From Membranipora membranacea (lineage: Eukaryota > Bryozoa > Gymnolaemata > Cheilostomatida > Membraniporidae): DNA of 64,000 nt. Position numbers and translations under genes: made by a program. Shown here piece after piece: positions 1-12,517 of this stretch. The stretch's first letter is position 1. Every line of letters begins with the position of its first letter. The notes under the pieces are model-generated. The model searched no databases, had not been told where the DNA came from, and saw only the letters and a list, made by a program, of their open reading frames with translations. The stretch lies in the NCBI GenBank assembly GCA_914767715.1, contig OU612066.1, positions 20,620,283 through 20,684,282 on the forward strand. The letters are read 5' to 3'.

Positions 1-78
1 AAGCACTACAGTCTACATTCCCCCTTGATCTCAAGATCATCATTTATAGAAAATGCAATCAATCAACATAAAAGTCTG

Positions 79-640
79 CTAGCCATCTAGAGGGCCCCAC
101 CTGTCTCTGTCTGGCCTCGCCTCATCTGCTTGGTCACTACTGTCATTGTCACTGCTAGCAATCTCACTATCACTGTATTCTGGGTTATTCTCGTGAACTA
201 AATTGTCATTGTCTTGTTCATGTCGGTCATTCATATTGTCGATACATATCTCAATGTCTCCATGCCCTCCATGTGTCTCAAATTCCATCTCCGTACTGTC
301 TCGTCTCACATCAGCTATGTGCCTGTTTATGCCGTTCACCTCAATCACAGTGTCGGATACTATCTTCGTGACTTTTTGCCGGTTCCACCTAGTGTCGCAT
401 CTGGCCTTGCCAGGCTTCACAAAGACCGAATCCCCGGCCCGGTAGGGATTGGCTTTTGCCTTCACAGCACGACGGTCTCCTGGTAAACCTGACACAACAG
501 GTTCTCCTGGTAACCTCGTCTGGTGGCTGCAGCAGGAATAACATTGGCAGAGCTGGGTGTGTTGTTGTATCAGAACACCATGTCCTCAGGAGATTTGCCA
601 GTTCTTGCTACCATTCACTTTATCTATTATCAATAATACC
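79..640 (-). pseudogene. Ty3/gypsy integrase C-terminal remnant
   Basis: On the minus strand an open stretch of about 139 codons (495 down to 79) has the character of the tail of a gypsy-class integrase: basic start, the motif TRWNRQKVTKIVSDTVIEVN followed by RHIADVRRD, then an acidic Ser/Asp-rich tail. Just upstream (about 500-570) another frame holds YNNTPSSANVIPAAATRR, resembling the integrase segment that usually precedes this tail, so a frameshift separates them. No catalytic core, LTR or other pol domain lies in the window to the right, so this is a truncated, inactive fragment. The family assignment rests on motif resemblance only. Confidence 0.6.
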
Positions 641-768
641 GGGATAATAATACTACAGTCTACAGCTGCAGGGTCCCACAAATGTTTATGTTGTGTCTGC
701 TGATAACAGGAAAGGAAAATAATTTAAGATGAGTCCCTTATTTGTAAATCTAATATCTGTAAGGCAGT

Positions 769-880
769 AGATCAAGTTTGATCCATTTGACTGCGTTCTG
801 AGTTGCCCCCCTCCAATGGTCACGCCACAGTGAATGGGGGGGGCGACTCCAAACGCAGATAAATGGATCTTACTTGATCT
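769..880. mobile_element. hairpin MITE, copy 1
   Basis: The left arm (769-811, beginning agatcaagtttgatcc) and right arm (836-880) are imperfect reverse complements over about 43 bp; both contain the core atccattt...ctgcgtt...gag and end in a C-run/G-run at the loop. A second copy with diverged arms is at 26325-26422. There is no coding capacity, so it is a non-autonomous inverted-repeat element. The superfamily is not determined because no target duplication was recognised. Confidence 0.7.
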
Positions 881-904
881 GGAGAGGCACTGACTAAATC
901 TCAC

Positions 905-1692
905 CTGGAGTATGTTATATTGAACACGTTAGCGACGACATGTAAGAGACTGACACTAGCACCTGTCACCCTGTATGAGAATCTTAGACAGGCTTGATGA
1001 TGCCTGTCTTTTCTCACGTTCTCTTTGAGAGGAAAGAGTTGATATGTAGATGATAATAGCCTGGCTGTACCGTGCTGCCCTGTGTTAGATGAATCTACTG
1101 CTGCAAACCTGTAAACATGATTTGAAAAGAGAATATATATTAAATACTGAGGAAGTGCTAATTGTGTCATTTTGATCTTTTCACTGTAATATCTTTGGTG
1201 CTGTGAGTACTTTTACAATCATCTTGGAGCCAAACACATACACAGAAACACATAAACAGAAACACATAAACAGAACCACATAAACAGAAATCAGTCTTGA
1301 GACAAAATCAACACAACTAAGAGCAAATGCAACCAAGGCTTTCACCTAAACAATTTTTGTACACTAGGTCTACAAAATGGTTGAACTGGTGGGTTTAAAT
1401 ATTAGCATTATTTTAATGAATATAAGTCCAATGAAAACCTTTCTTAGGTATAACTATATTTTTAAATCCTCACTTGTCTAAGTAAGTGCACATACCCATT
1501 TTCATTCTCAGTCTTCATTGACCACACGAGATCTCCTACAGTCTGAGTCTGCTTATATCCACACCATTCATCCGGGCTGTCAAAGTTACACTCTGCTATC
1601 AGCTGGCCTTCTCCTACCTGGTGTTCAGTAGAGATTCCGATCGCCGTTGTTACATGTAGCAATAGAAGCAACTTAAGTGCTGTCGTGGCCAT
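905..1692 (-). CDS. Secreted MAM-domain protein, 5' exons (partial)
   Basis: Exon 1 is 1496-1692 and exon 2 is 905-1108. Exon 1 opens with ATG at 1692 and a signal peptide (MATTALKLLLLLHVTTAIGI), then a MAM start with ECNFDSPDEWCGY. It ends in GG|gtatgt; exon 2 follows an acttacag-type acceptor and restores frame (2+1 bases). Exon 2 contains ACLRFSYRVTGASVSLLHVV, matching the CLxFxYxxxG core of MAM domains. MAM domains are extracellular adhesion or interaction modules. Exon 2 ends AG|gtgaga at 905; the next exon is not recognisable. The intron that follows holds the MITE at 769-880 and beyond it a gypsy remnant, so the gene may continue outside the window or be broken. Its start lies about 0.7 kb from the first visible Piwi exon, in the opposite direction. 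Confidence 0.7.
1231..1289. repeat. Minisatellite, about 14-bp unit
   Basis: Four tandem units related to acacataaacaga lie in the intron of the MAM gene. The last unit is slightly diverged. Confidence 0.75.
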
Positions 1693-2377
1693 TTTGGCTT
1701 GTCAATCTTTTGAATATGATAAGCTCAGAATAATGCAGTTAATTATAAATGAAGTTGAGTCTGTGTTGCATACAGGGATAGATTTTGATATAATGATGCC
1801 TTGTAGTCATACTTGTTTTAGAAAAGGAAACAGCTGTTTCAGCTCTCGCATATTATTTGGCAAATCATTTTTAGATCGGAGGCTGACCTTATCAGAAGAC
1901 TTTTTGTTCATTGGATGAGGGCGTTTTTTGAGCATCTTCCTGTAGCATTAAATGATTTTTTATGTACAACATGTTGTTCTCCTTCAAGCGAATGAATTGT
2001 TTAGACATTGTAGTAGAGGAGTTGATACTAAAGCACATAAGCCCACTAAATTGTGGTTTGTATTCTTGGTGATGATTGCCAAACTCAAAAACTTCCTGAT
2101 CAGATCCAGAGTTATTGCAACAAGACGTATGATATTGCTTAATTATTCTGTAAATCACACAGCTGAGATAATTTCAAATGTTAATGAAAATCAAAGTTAT
2201 TTTTTGAAACTATCTTGTATCATATAAGGGGATAAATAGATGGAAATGCAGCGACCATGAAACATGTTGGAATTGTGTTCCCTTTATCCATGCAAAACGG
2301 CTCTTTCTAGACCTACAAGGTGCTAAACTATGAACTAAGATTTTGGGGTATAATATTACTAACGTCTTTGTTTATAG

Positions 2378-5300
2378 AATCCAACTATCTGGTAATTACA
2401 TAAGACTGAAAGCTCAAAGTGCCAACTGGTACCAATACAGTGTAAAGTATGCCCCAAACATTGACTCTCGTGGTAAAGCATTCAAGCTTCTCTACATGCA
2501 CGCTGATGTTATCGGACCTGCTAGAGTATTCGATGGCAGTATTCTATTCTTACCTCATGAACTACCATCCAAAGTAAGTGCCTTTGTTTTTCTGTACTGT
2601 TGGTAAGAATTAGATAATTTTTCCAAATCCAAAATTTTTAATGTATTAAGAGGAGCGAACTGAGAATGGCTACCTCGATACATAGTATTTAGTAGTTATA
2701 AGGGTGAGAGATGGTAGTGAGTGTCACAAATGATGGCGCTTTAATCAGCATGTGACAAACACCTGTGATTTAACGTATGTCATTTATATTATTGTCATTG
2801 CTGCACACACCAACATATGGTCCTCTGCCAATATTGCAATATTGGCTATGAGTCACCACCCCAAACGAATAAATACTGTGAAAAAAGGATTTTTTTATTA
2901 TCACAACTGAGTTTTGTTTTGTTTTCACCTGTTTCAGGTCACAACTCTATTCAGCACTGATCCATACACAGACACACAAGTTACAGTCACCGTGTCTCTG
3001 ACTAAGTCTATCAGCATATCCAGCAGACAGTGTATACAGATGTACAATGTACTCTTCAAGAGGTAAGTTGTGTTTACTTTATTGAAGTGGGAACAACTCT
3101 GAACTGATTTTCTATCGCTTGTAAAGTTTTTATGGCTTGATGGATTGAGAAGATGGGTGTTTATCTTGTCATGTCCACAGTGCCAATTAGGCCTACACTC
3201 ATATGTCTTTCAACAAATTCAATTTGTTATAATCACTGAACGAGAACTCCGAGTTCACGTAATACACAAAATTGACAAAATAGATCCTTTAGCGAAAAGG
3301 AAATATGTCCTTAAAACATCAGATTGTCATTTTAGAATTATGAACATACTTAACATGGTTCAGATCGGCCGCAGCGCCAGCTACGACAAGGCTGCTGCTA
3401 TCCCAGTACCAGCGCACAAACTACAGGTGTGGCCTGGCTATGTCACTACTGTCGAGGAGTACGAGGGGGGATTACTTCTCATGTGTGACGTCTCTCACAA
3501 GGTGCTCCGAGAACAGACAGCATATGATATCATGTAAGTGCACTGTGTAGGTAGTATGACAATTATATGATTTAATCAAATTTCCCTGGTGAGTCTTTCA
3601 ATAAGAATGAGTGATGCTTTACTAAACCAAATTACTCAGAATGTATATAGTTCCATCAATGAGTGAGCGAGACCCTAGCAATACCCACTCACTGAGTGAC
3701 CAATCAGATTGCGATTTTGACAGAATGAAATTGAAAGAACCCTTCGGGTAGCTTGTACAATATTGGCTGAACCTCATCACCCAGTAATACTTAAGATGTG
3801 AGTGAGTGAAACCAAAAGTGCATGGTCATGGTCATAGTCTGTGCCTAACTTATATAGATAAGCGAGCAAAATAACCCAGTTTTAGCTATGTGTTGACCAA
3901 ATTGTATCTTCAAGCTGTGGCTGCACAGTTCTCTAGAATCTCCCAGCATGCAAAGCATAACCCTGTTTTGGGTCATGTGTTGTGTATCCGACCAGGTAAA
4001 AAAATGAACAAAGAGCTTCTCACATATCTATGATCAAACACACTTGACTATCTCTACCCTAGGCGTGATATCTTTGCTAACAACCGCATCCCTCCAGATC
4101 AGAAGAAGGACCAAGTGATCAAAGCCCTTATTGGCTCGTCTGTTATCACTCGATATAACAACAAAACGTACAGGATAGATGATATCGACTTCGATATTAA
4201 CCCATCCACAAACTTTGAGAGAAGAGAGGGTCCGATCTCATACGTCAAGTATTACCAGTAAGTTACGTTGATATATGGTGCTGAATATGGGCTACGTGTA
4301 TGTCCAAGAGCTGGCTGCAGTTTAAGAGAATTGCCAGAAACAGAGAGCGTGATCCCATCCTAGAATATTAGAAACAGACATACATATAGCCTGTACTGCC
4401 GCAATAAACCTTCCCAAAAATGCAAGTTATGCATTGAACTAATGACATGCGCCATGCCAACGCTCCATGACGAATATCTGACCTTTTGAAATTGAATCAG
4501 TGAGGGATCGTGTTCTGGAGTCGGGTTGCAAAGCTGATATGTTCCATCCGGTGAAGTCAACTTACCCAGGTCGCAAAGATTATGCAACCTGACTTGCTTC
4601 CCCTTTTGATAATGAATTTTATGAAATATTTCATACTATGGATTGTCATACACTAAGCAGTATTATGTACTATGCAGAATTATTCAGTGTTAGAATTATG
4701 CAGTAAGACATGTGAATCTTATTTCGTGCAGAGACCAGTATGGTATAAAGATAAATGATCAGCAACAGCCAATGCTCATCAGCCGGCCAAAGCAGAAGGA
4801 CAGAGTTACTGGGGAGAAGAGAGAACAGCTCCTATGTCTTATACCGGAGCTGTCGTACATGACCGGCCTCACTGATGAGATGCGTGCCAACTTCAGAGTC
4901 ATGAAGGTTTGTAGAAATAAGTGAATGTTTGATAGAAATTCCAGTCACTGAGAATTGTGGTAAATTTTTCGTAAACTCAGCGGGTGCATATCAGGTACAT
5001 GTGGAATTCATGTATCAAATGGCATTTAACATCCAGCAATAACTGTATTTGTTAAAATAAACTCTTGCTTCAGTGAACTGCTTTGTCATGTTTTCACTCA
5101 ATCATTGGAGCATCACACTTGTGTTAATCTTATTTATGGCTGTATGATGATGACCACTTGCATGAAGGGCGCTGAAGCTTTAAAACAGCAGTCTTGAAAG
5201 CGCTATTAATAGTGCCATGGAATGAGAACATGGGCCAATTTTCATTATATCATTCCGCTCAGATACATGAATTTGTTGTCATCATACTTATTATGTGGTT

Positions 5301-8300
5301 TGTAAATTCCGAAGTTGGCATATTATCACATTATTAGTCAGATTTAGCACCATTTTAGTACAAACTATTTCGTTACAGGATATAGCCATACACACCAGAG
5401 TGACTCCACAGAATCGACAGATAGCCGTCCGGAAGTTTATGAGGAACGTAAATGAGAACCCTGAAGCCAAGGCTCAGCTGAGCATGTGGGGGCTGGAGTT
5501 AGACTCTGACACTATCAAGGTGCGAGTTTATTCCTTAACCTTCCTGAAAAAGTCAACCATTCAGAAATGTTGATACTATTATTAATTTGAGCATTTGCAA
5601 TATTCCTAACATAATTAGATCATTAACATAGAGTGAAATTCAGTCTAGAAACAGTCTCGTCTGCATGGGAGTTTTTCCTGTCTCTGTCTGTCTTAGTTTT
5701 TTTGTGAGAATTGGTCGTCTTCGTGCATAGGTCTTTGCTTCAGGGTTCAATTGGGATCATTGTATATTTTAAAGTGTCAGTTGGCAATGAGCACAAACAT
5801 GAATGTGAATATTGAACATTGATATGCTTGTGGTGGGAAGTTATCAACCCTTTTGAATGAGATTCGAACTTGACTTGGGTTGAATAAAATAAGGCAATCA
5901 CTTGTATGTGGTTCTTAACACTTGAATTCTATCTGTTACAGATGCAAGGAAGACAGTTTGCACCTGAGAAGATCTACCACGGTAACAGAATGGAAAGTTC
6001 GGCCGGATTTAAAGCAGACTTTACACGAGGAGCCACGGAGAATCCTGTGGTCAACGCTGTAAGTATAGAATTAAAACTCAAAAGTCGCAAATTATAATTT
6101 TATTTAGTTTAAAATGTTGTGAAGATAGGAAAGCAGGGAACCTAAGGTGACCGAGAATGGTCAACAAGAGCATCATGATTTTAGTTTTTGAATAAAAGCC
6201 TATTATAAAGATTATAAAATTGTAGCCTTCATATTTAAAGCATTTTTGTTTTCTCTTACTCTCGGCAACCATTGCTTGATGTCAATTAAGTAGCAGACAA
6301 CTGGTCTTAGCAGACAACTGGTCTTAGCTGTTGAGAGTCATGTTCGATGGAACTTTATTGCTTTCGTGGCACCCCTTGTGACTCTACCTCTTAAACCGGA
6401 GAACTTCATGAGTGTATTGATACTACGCAAGTAGCATGATGCTACTGTATGTGTTGATGTTGATTATGTGTTGATGGAATTCTTTGCATTGACAGGTGGA
6501 TTTGAATAACTGGGTGATGGTGTTCACACAACGAGATATGCAGAGAGCTCTCAACTACCTGAATAATTATAAGAAGATCGGACAGCAGCTCGGTATAAAC
6601 GTGGCTCAGCCTCGTGATATCCAGCTCAAGGATGATAGGACAGAGTCTTATATCAGTAGAATCAGAGAGTCCGTCAACAGTGATGTAAGCTACTTGAACA
6701 CTAAATGTTTCATGCTAACAATGTATAATAATTTGTGATAACATTCTATATGGAAACTTGGTTCTATATCCTACATTCACTAGCTAATCGTGGCTTTTAA
6801 AAATTCTGTCTGGTACTTTCGGTTTAATGTGCCACATGGTTGTTGATCATCGATAACGTGTAGGTATAAATAGCATATTGTAGATCTTGAAACCCCTCTA
6901 CAACAAGAACATTGTAGAGATGGGTGGATTTGCTTCCAGGGTCGCAAAATATGGTTGGCCTCCTATAAGTTCACAGGGATTTAATTTTGTGCTTGCTGAC
7001 CTTCCAGAATTACAGTTGCGTATGATTGTGCCGATAGGGTAAGGAATTGTGGAAACCAAGCATCAGATTGGTGAGCTAATTGTTTTTCTCTTGAACAGGT
7101 ACAACTAGTAGTAGTGCTCTTCCCCACTAAGAGAGAGGACAAATACAATGCTGTTAAGAAGTTGCTGTGCTCAGAGCGTCCGTGTCCGTCTCAGATGATC
7201 ATCACTAAGACGATCAGTGATGATCGTAAACTCCGCTCCGTCGTGCAGAAAATAAGTCTCCAGATTAATGCTAAACTCGGAGGAGAGTTGTGGCACCTGG
7301 CCATACCACTGGTTAGTTTGCTTTTTACAAGCTGTGTGAAACTTTTGGCACAAGGTTGCCTCCAACCACTTCATATAAACTTGATGAAGTCTATCGGTAT
7401 AGCATTGTACATGCTCCTATAGAATTATTTGTTATTTCTCCTAGTCTGATTTGATTGGCATGGTTTGAGGAACAAAATGTCATTAAATATTTTAACTACT
7501 AAAAACTAGTCAAAACATATTAAATAGTGTCATTAAAAATACTCAAAAAATTGATTTATTACATCCTATGGCCTTCAGAGGGAGGCATAATTGTCTTATT
7601 TGATGATGTCGTCCTCTAAATGTTATCACTGGTAACCCAAAGCTTGCGTTGATTCAACTTTTTGATATTGAAAATGTTGCAGGGAAACACTATGTTTGTG
7701 GGTATTGATGTTTACCACGATGGAGCCAAAGGTAAAGGGAGATCTGTAGCAGGACTGGTGGCATCTCTCAACAAGTCTGCTACTAGATATTACTCCAGAA
7801 TAACTACTCAGGGCCCAGGAGAAGAGCTCATCAGTGGACTTAAGACTTGCTTCATAGCAGCTCTTAAGAAATACCATTCTGTAAGTGTACCATTATTGTA
7901 TTTTTCCAGCGCAGTCACTCTGTGTTGCATTTGAGAAGCAATCCTGAAATAATCGTCAAGGCTGCAAATATACTTTTTGTGATATTTCATCCAAAGAGAA
8001 ATCATTTAACATAATAAGTAGACAAGCAGATTTTGGTTTTGGAGTTTGCGAGAAAACTCACCCTTTCTCCTCCCCCCCCCCAAACCTGAGCGATCCAGGT
8101 CCATTCATGCTCATGCATTATGTCTCATCTTCTTATCAGCATACCTTAAGATGTTTGAGCTTTCTCACGACACTGTTGTTTCACCAACATGTCCTCACAT
8201 AACACAAGATGCATTTTGAGAGAAAATATATAATATATATTTTCTCTCAAAATGTATCTTGTGTTATGTGAGGACATGTCAAATCATACATACATATTAT

Positions 8301-10262
8301 GTATGTGTGATTTGACTTTTTGCATCAGAACATTGATGTCAAGTTTCATTCACCAGTTGAACCTGAACTTGACCTGTTGTTTATTTGTACACCAGATTCA
8401 CAACAGACTGCCTGATAAGATCATAGTGTACCGTGACGGTGTAGGAGACTCCATGTTAGATACGGTCTCAGATCACGAGGTCCGACAGCTCAGTGGATGC
8501 TTCGAGCACTTTGAGCAGTACCAGCAGCAGCCCCCGGGTCTGGTAGTCATCGTCGTACAGAAAAGAATCAGTACCAGGCTCTTCCATGTCAACAGACAGG
8601 TATGTGGTTCTGTTTGTTCGAGGTACCTGAGCTAAATGGATCGGGGTTTATATTGGCACACCATTGCTGCCCCTGATACAAACAGTTCTTTTGTGCCAAA
8701 AGAATGTTAGAGTCCGAATGTAGCCATTTGCTGGTTGAGACCAGACAATTAAAGATTGAAGCTAAATAAATAAGTTTGATCTACAAGATATCAGGTATTA
8801 GAAAAAGTTTGAGAATTGTGCCCTTACGTTTTACAAGGTCACACAAATAATGTTTCAAGTTGCAGAAATCCTGCCAAACTTTGTCATTGCTTCAAGGAAG
8901 TAACTGTTCTTAGTAATTGGGGATGATGGTCAAAAACAATCCTGTTGTATTTTCGAATGATAAGCAGATAATTCAATCAGTCTTTCATAGATCAATAAGC
9001 AGTATCTACTTGCAATTTGATTCAGGGTGGCAAACCTTCAAAGTGAACCACAGTAGACATCACTATTACTAGGACCTTAATTTACAATGGGATTTTCAAA
9101 ATATGTAGGCATGTACCTAATATCCATTCGATTATGTTTGTAGGCTATGGAGAATCCCCCACCAGGTACTGTTGTTGATCACACAGTCACTAAGGCTAAA
9201 TGGTGAGTGTCAGACTATCAACCAGTTAAAATTTGTTGACCAACTGCTGTCTCTTGGTATATTCGCTGTTTGATTACTTACTTATATCAAAAACCAACAA
9301 TGCGATCTGAAGGACATCTCATTGGGAGCTAAAACATTGAAATCTCGATCATCCATTTCGTATGTATTTAGAGAATACATATTTATTAAAGCTTATGGTA
9401 ATATCATGCACACGATTAACTCCAGGCTATGATGAATTTAGAAGAGACCACAGAAGTGTTAGCTCACATATCTATCATGCCTGGTATTTGTTTGTGATTC
9501 TTTCAGCACTTATTTGTTATTTTTATCCTGTAGGTACGATTTCTTCCTGATCTCTCAGCATGTCACACAGGGTACAGTGACACCTACCCATTATGTGGTC
9601 GTACACGACAACACTACCCTGTCTAGTGATCAGCTCCAACAGCTAACCTACAAGATGTGCCATCTCTACTATAACTGGAGCGGGACGGTGCGTGTACCCG
9701 CCCCCTGCCAGGTAAGTGTTTGCAGGTGGAACTCACACCTCATAATTGTTGGCCGTTGTGTCTACATTCCATTACCTTTTGCCTTATCAGGTCAGTTTTT
9801 GAATGGTTGATATAGCCAAACTTTTCTTATGGCTAACAAATGAGGCGGCCAAGTTCCCTGTTATGCTGGTCAAAAGAACATTTTACCAGTGACGATGTTT
9901 TGTAAATTATCTTCATATCATATTGATCATAAAAATTACACCATATTGTTATAAACCACTTGCTTCTTGCACTTGTCAATCTCAAGTTGCTTCCAGTTTT
10001 TCATGTTCTTGGCTCCCTAAGCTTGTTTGAAGCGGAAGGAACAATCATCTGCCACCTAGAAAAGGGAAGCCCAACTACCACCTCCAAAGTAACAGCTTGG
10101 GTTTTTGGACTAGAATTGCATCTAAAACCTTACAGTCCTCAATCATAATCAACCAGTTCATTATTGTATTTGTAGTATGCGCACAAACTGGCGTACCTGA
10201 TCGGTGAGAATGTCAGACGGGATCCAGCAGAGGAACTGGCAGATAAACTCTACTATCTCTAA
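2378..10262 (+). CDS. Piwi-clade Argonaute (N-terminus not visible)
   Basis: Fourteen exons with matching GT-AG sites and phases: 2378-2573, 2938-3062, 3336-3533, 4063-4257, 4732-4906, 5379-5519, 5942-6058, 6496-6684, 7099-7311, 7683-7880, 8396-8599, 9144-9202, 9534-9711, 10176-10262 (TAA). They join without a stop into about 757 residues; complete Piwi proteins are usually 850-900. Visible parts are the pre-PAZ region (GNYIRL, FDGSILFLP), PAZ (SHKVLREQTAYD, TRYNNKTYRIDDID), MID (about exons 6-9) and the PIWI RNase H fold. The slicer residues are Asp of GIDVYHD (7707-7709), Asp of VYRDGVGD (8435-8437) and His of PTHY (9589-9591), so catalytic activity is expected. The protein ends in the typical hydrophobic LYYL. 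Piwi proteins bind piRNAs and silence transposons, mainly in germ and stem cells. The exon(s) encoding the N-terminal Arg/Gly-rich part, upstream of 2378, were not found. Confidence 0.95.
8187..8316. repeat. Two adjacent perfect hairpins in a Piwi intron
   Basis: Intron 10 of the Piwi gene contains a 93-bp palindrome (8187-8279), whose 46-bp arms match at 45 of 46 positions around an AT-rich centre. It is directly followed by a second palindrome (8278-8316) with arms gtcaaatcatacatacat and a short loop. Both would fold into long stems in the pre-mRNA. This could be a small MITE or an intronic hairpin RNA precursor. Confidence 0.85.
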
Positions 10263-11637
10263 TACTACTCAGCTCAGAGGGCATCGTACTCACAGAGAAC
10301 AACGTTGTATACCTGTCATCTCATGCTGCTCAATATATACCTGCGACTATACTACACTAAGATAAAACGAAAGCTTGATCCTCAGCGTTCAAGATCTCTA
10401 ACCAGGATAATAATAAATGGTGATTGTATCGCCCCCTTTATGTGCATCATGCTGATTTTTTGACACAGATATCAGTTTACCAACCAGTATTTTATATTGG
10501 AGCTATTTTAGTTTCTTCTTGTGGAAGAGGCAGACTGCAACAGTTCTGGGAGGGTAAAACTCAGTCCTGTGACATTACTATGGAATTTTAGTCTATGCTG
10601 TCATATAATTTTAATGTTAGAGTTTAGGGTCAAAGAAACCTGTTAGTTGGTATTCAGCATTTCATTAGTTATTATATTATCATTGCTTGCTCATTACTTT
10701 ATTTTCGAAAAGTTCATAGTTTCTAAGAATTACTTTCTGTTCATGAGCCGATCTAGTCATAGTGAAGTGCTTTCTCTCCAGTAAAATCCTGCATATGCCA
10801 CATGACCTGCATGCTGTAGCTCGCCCTGGGTTTTTGTCTGAGCCGGCAGTGTAATGCGGGGCTGGTATGCCCTACACCCTACAATTACCCACAGATTTCT
10901 TTGGCCCTTACTCCAAGTATAAAATTGTCCCGGGATGCGGAAAGTCCTCAATTCCCTACTTGATTTGATATGAAGGCTGCCATATTCAGCTCAGCAGATT
11001 ACGCACCCTCCACTAGTCTTCATATTTGGCTGCAGACATGCTACATGGTCTTGTGGCTGCAGGTAGAATTCGCTCTAAAAAGGTGATCTTGTAGAATACC
11101 TGCAGAATTGTAAATAGTCTGTTATTCATGGTTTTGACATGCCCGTTATATCCTTTTTTCTTTCAGAGATCGTGAATATCAAATTTTATTTTGCTCTATG
11201 AGACCAGTGCTCTGTGGCTTTAAACATAACATAGATAATGTTATAATCTTGGTATAATCCTGGTTATAATCTTGATATATTGGGTGTCATTATCCTTATA
11301 GGATGTAGAAAGATATTTTCAGTTACATAGAAATCCTATTATTCTCTCATCTAATAAAAAGCTACTACTTCTGACTTCCTCGTTTTTGTAAGTGATAAAC
11401 AATTGTATTCATTTTGTATCAGGAAGTTATTTTGGCTTGGTGCCTATTAAAATGATTTGGAAATCGATCATCCTTCCTCATAAATAGGGGATTTTTTAAA
11501 TATTAAGGGATGGTGCTCATTATCTATCAACATAACATGGGGAATTTGCTGCTTGTTTGTGATTGATCAGTTGAGGGTATGCGCTGCTGTCTCCCAGGAT
11601 AGCTGAGAGTTATTATTAGGAACTAGGGCTTAGTATG
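10263..11637. other. Piwi 3' UTR and intergenic spacer
   Basis: A polyadenylation signal AATAAA is at 10412-10417, 150 bases after the Piwi stop codon. The rest is AT-rich with only short open frames and no recognisable domain. Nothing else is supported here. Confidence 0.5.
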
Positions 11638-11639
11638 CA

Positions 11640-11647
11640 TATAAAAA
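11640..11647 (+). promoter_or_regulatory. TATA box of astacin gene A
   Basis: TATAAAAA lies 78 bases upstream of the ATG at 11718, an ordinary distance for a short 5' UTR. Astacin gene B has an equivalent TATAAAAG the same distance upstream (24172), which supports both calls. Confidence 0.55.
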
Positions 11648-11717
11648 TGATCAGCGTTGTAATTATATTACGTTATCTACTGATGCTGACTATAGAAAGG
11701 TTCAACAGCAGCACAAC

Positions 11718-12482
11718 ATGGGCAACGCAACAGCTCTTCTGCTATTAGTAAGTACAGAGGATGCAACTTTTGACAGAAATAACTTTGCAGTTCGATCCAG
11801 TATAGTATAATTCCAGAAGCCCTGTTAATTCACTGGGTGAATCTGTTTTTTTTTATTTTAGAGGAGAATTGCTATCAAGTGATGAGCCTGTCTTGATAAG
11901 ATTTTTTGTGGAGGGACAAACAAAGCTTGTAAAGACAAGCTATCTTGTGTTGTTCATGGACTGTTTTTAGATTGGTGACAATTAATTTTGTAGGTGACAT
12001 GTTTTCTGGCGGAAATCGCTGGCATTATGGTCAATGGCCAACAAAAGACCATAGACCAGGTGCTGTTAGAGGCAAATCGTGATATTCTGGGTATGTATTA
12101 GACAGGGATCCAGTCCAACAAACCAAAACGCAACAGCCAAACAAAACACAAGCACATGGGTCTATTCAGGAATGCACAATAGTGATACATTAGTAGATGA
12201 GATAACACCACCGAAGCAATATCCAACACAACCAATAAGATATTGACAAGGCCCCTTTATTGGCCCAAATCCCAGGCTGGGTATGTATCCATGTTCAAAG
12301 TTACGCTGGGCCATCGAAGAGTTTTAGGAATAAATTCCATGCAGAGAGTGCAAGCTACGGCCATACCTGACATCTTATCACCTTCATTTCAATTATAACT
12401 CTAGACCAGTAGCTTACAGGAGATGCACTATTCACATAATGAAAATTAGAAGTGAAGGTATCCTGATGATTGACATCCACAC

Positions 12483-12517
<35 letters not shown>

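Noticed and set aside
10757-10951. 64-codon minus-strand frame downstream of Piwi
   Set aside because: No domain resemblance, no splice or promoter context; probably chance.
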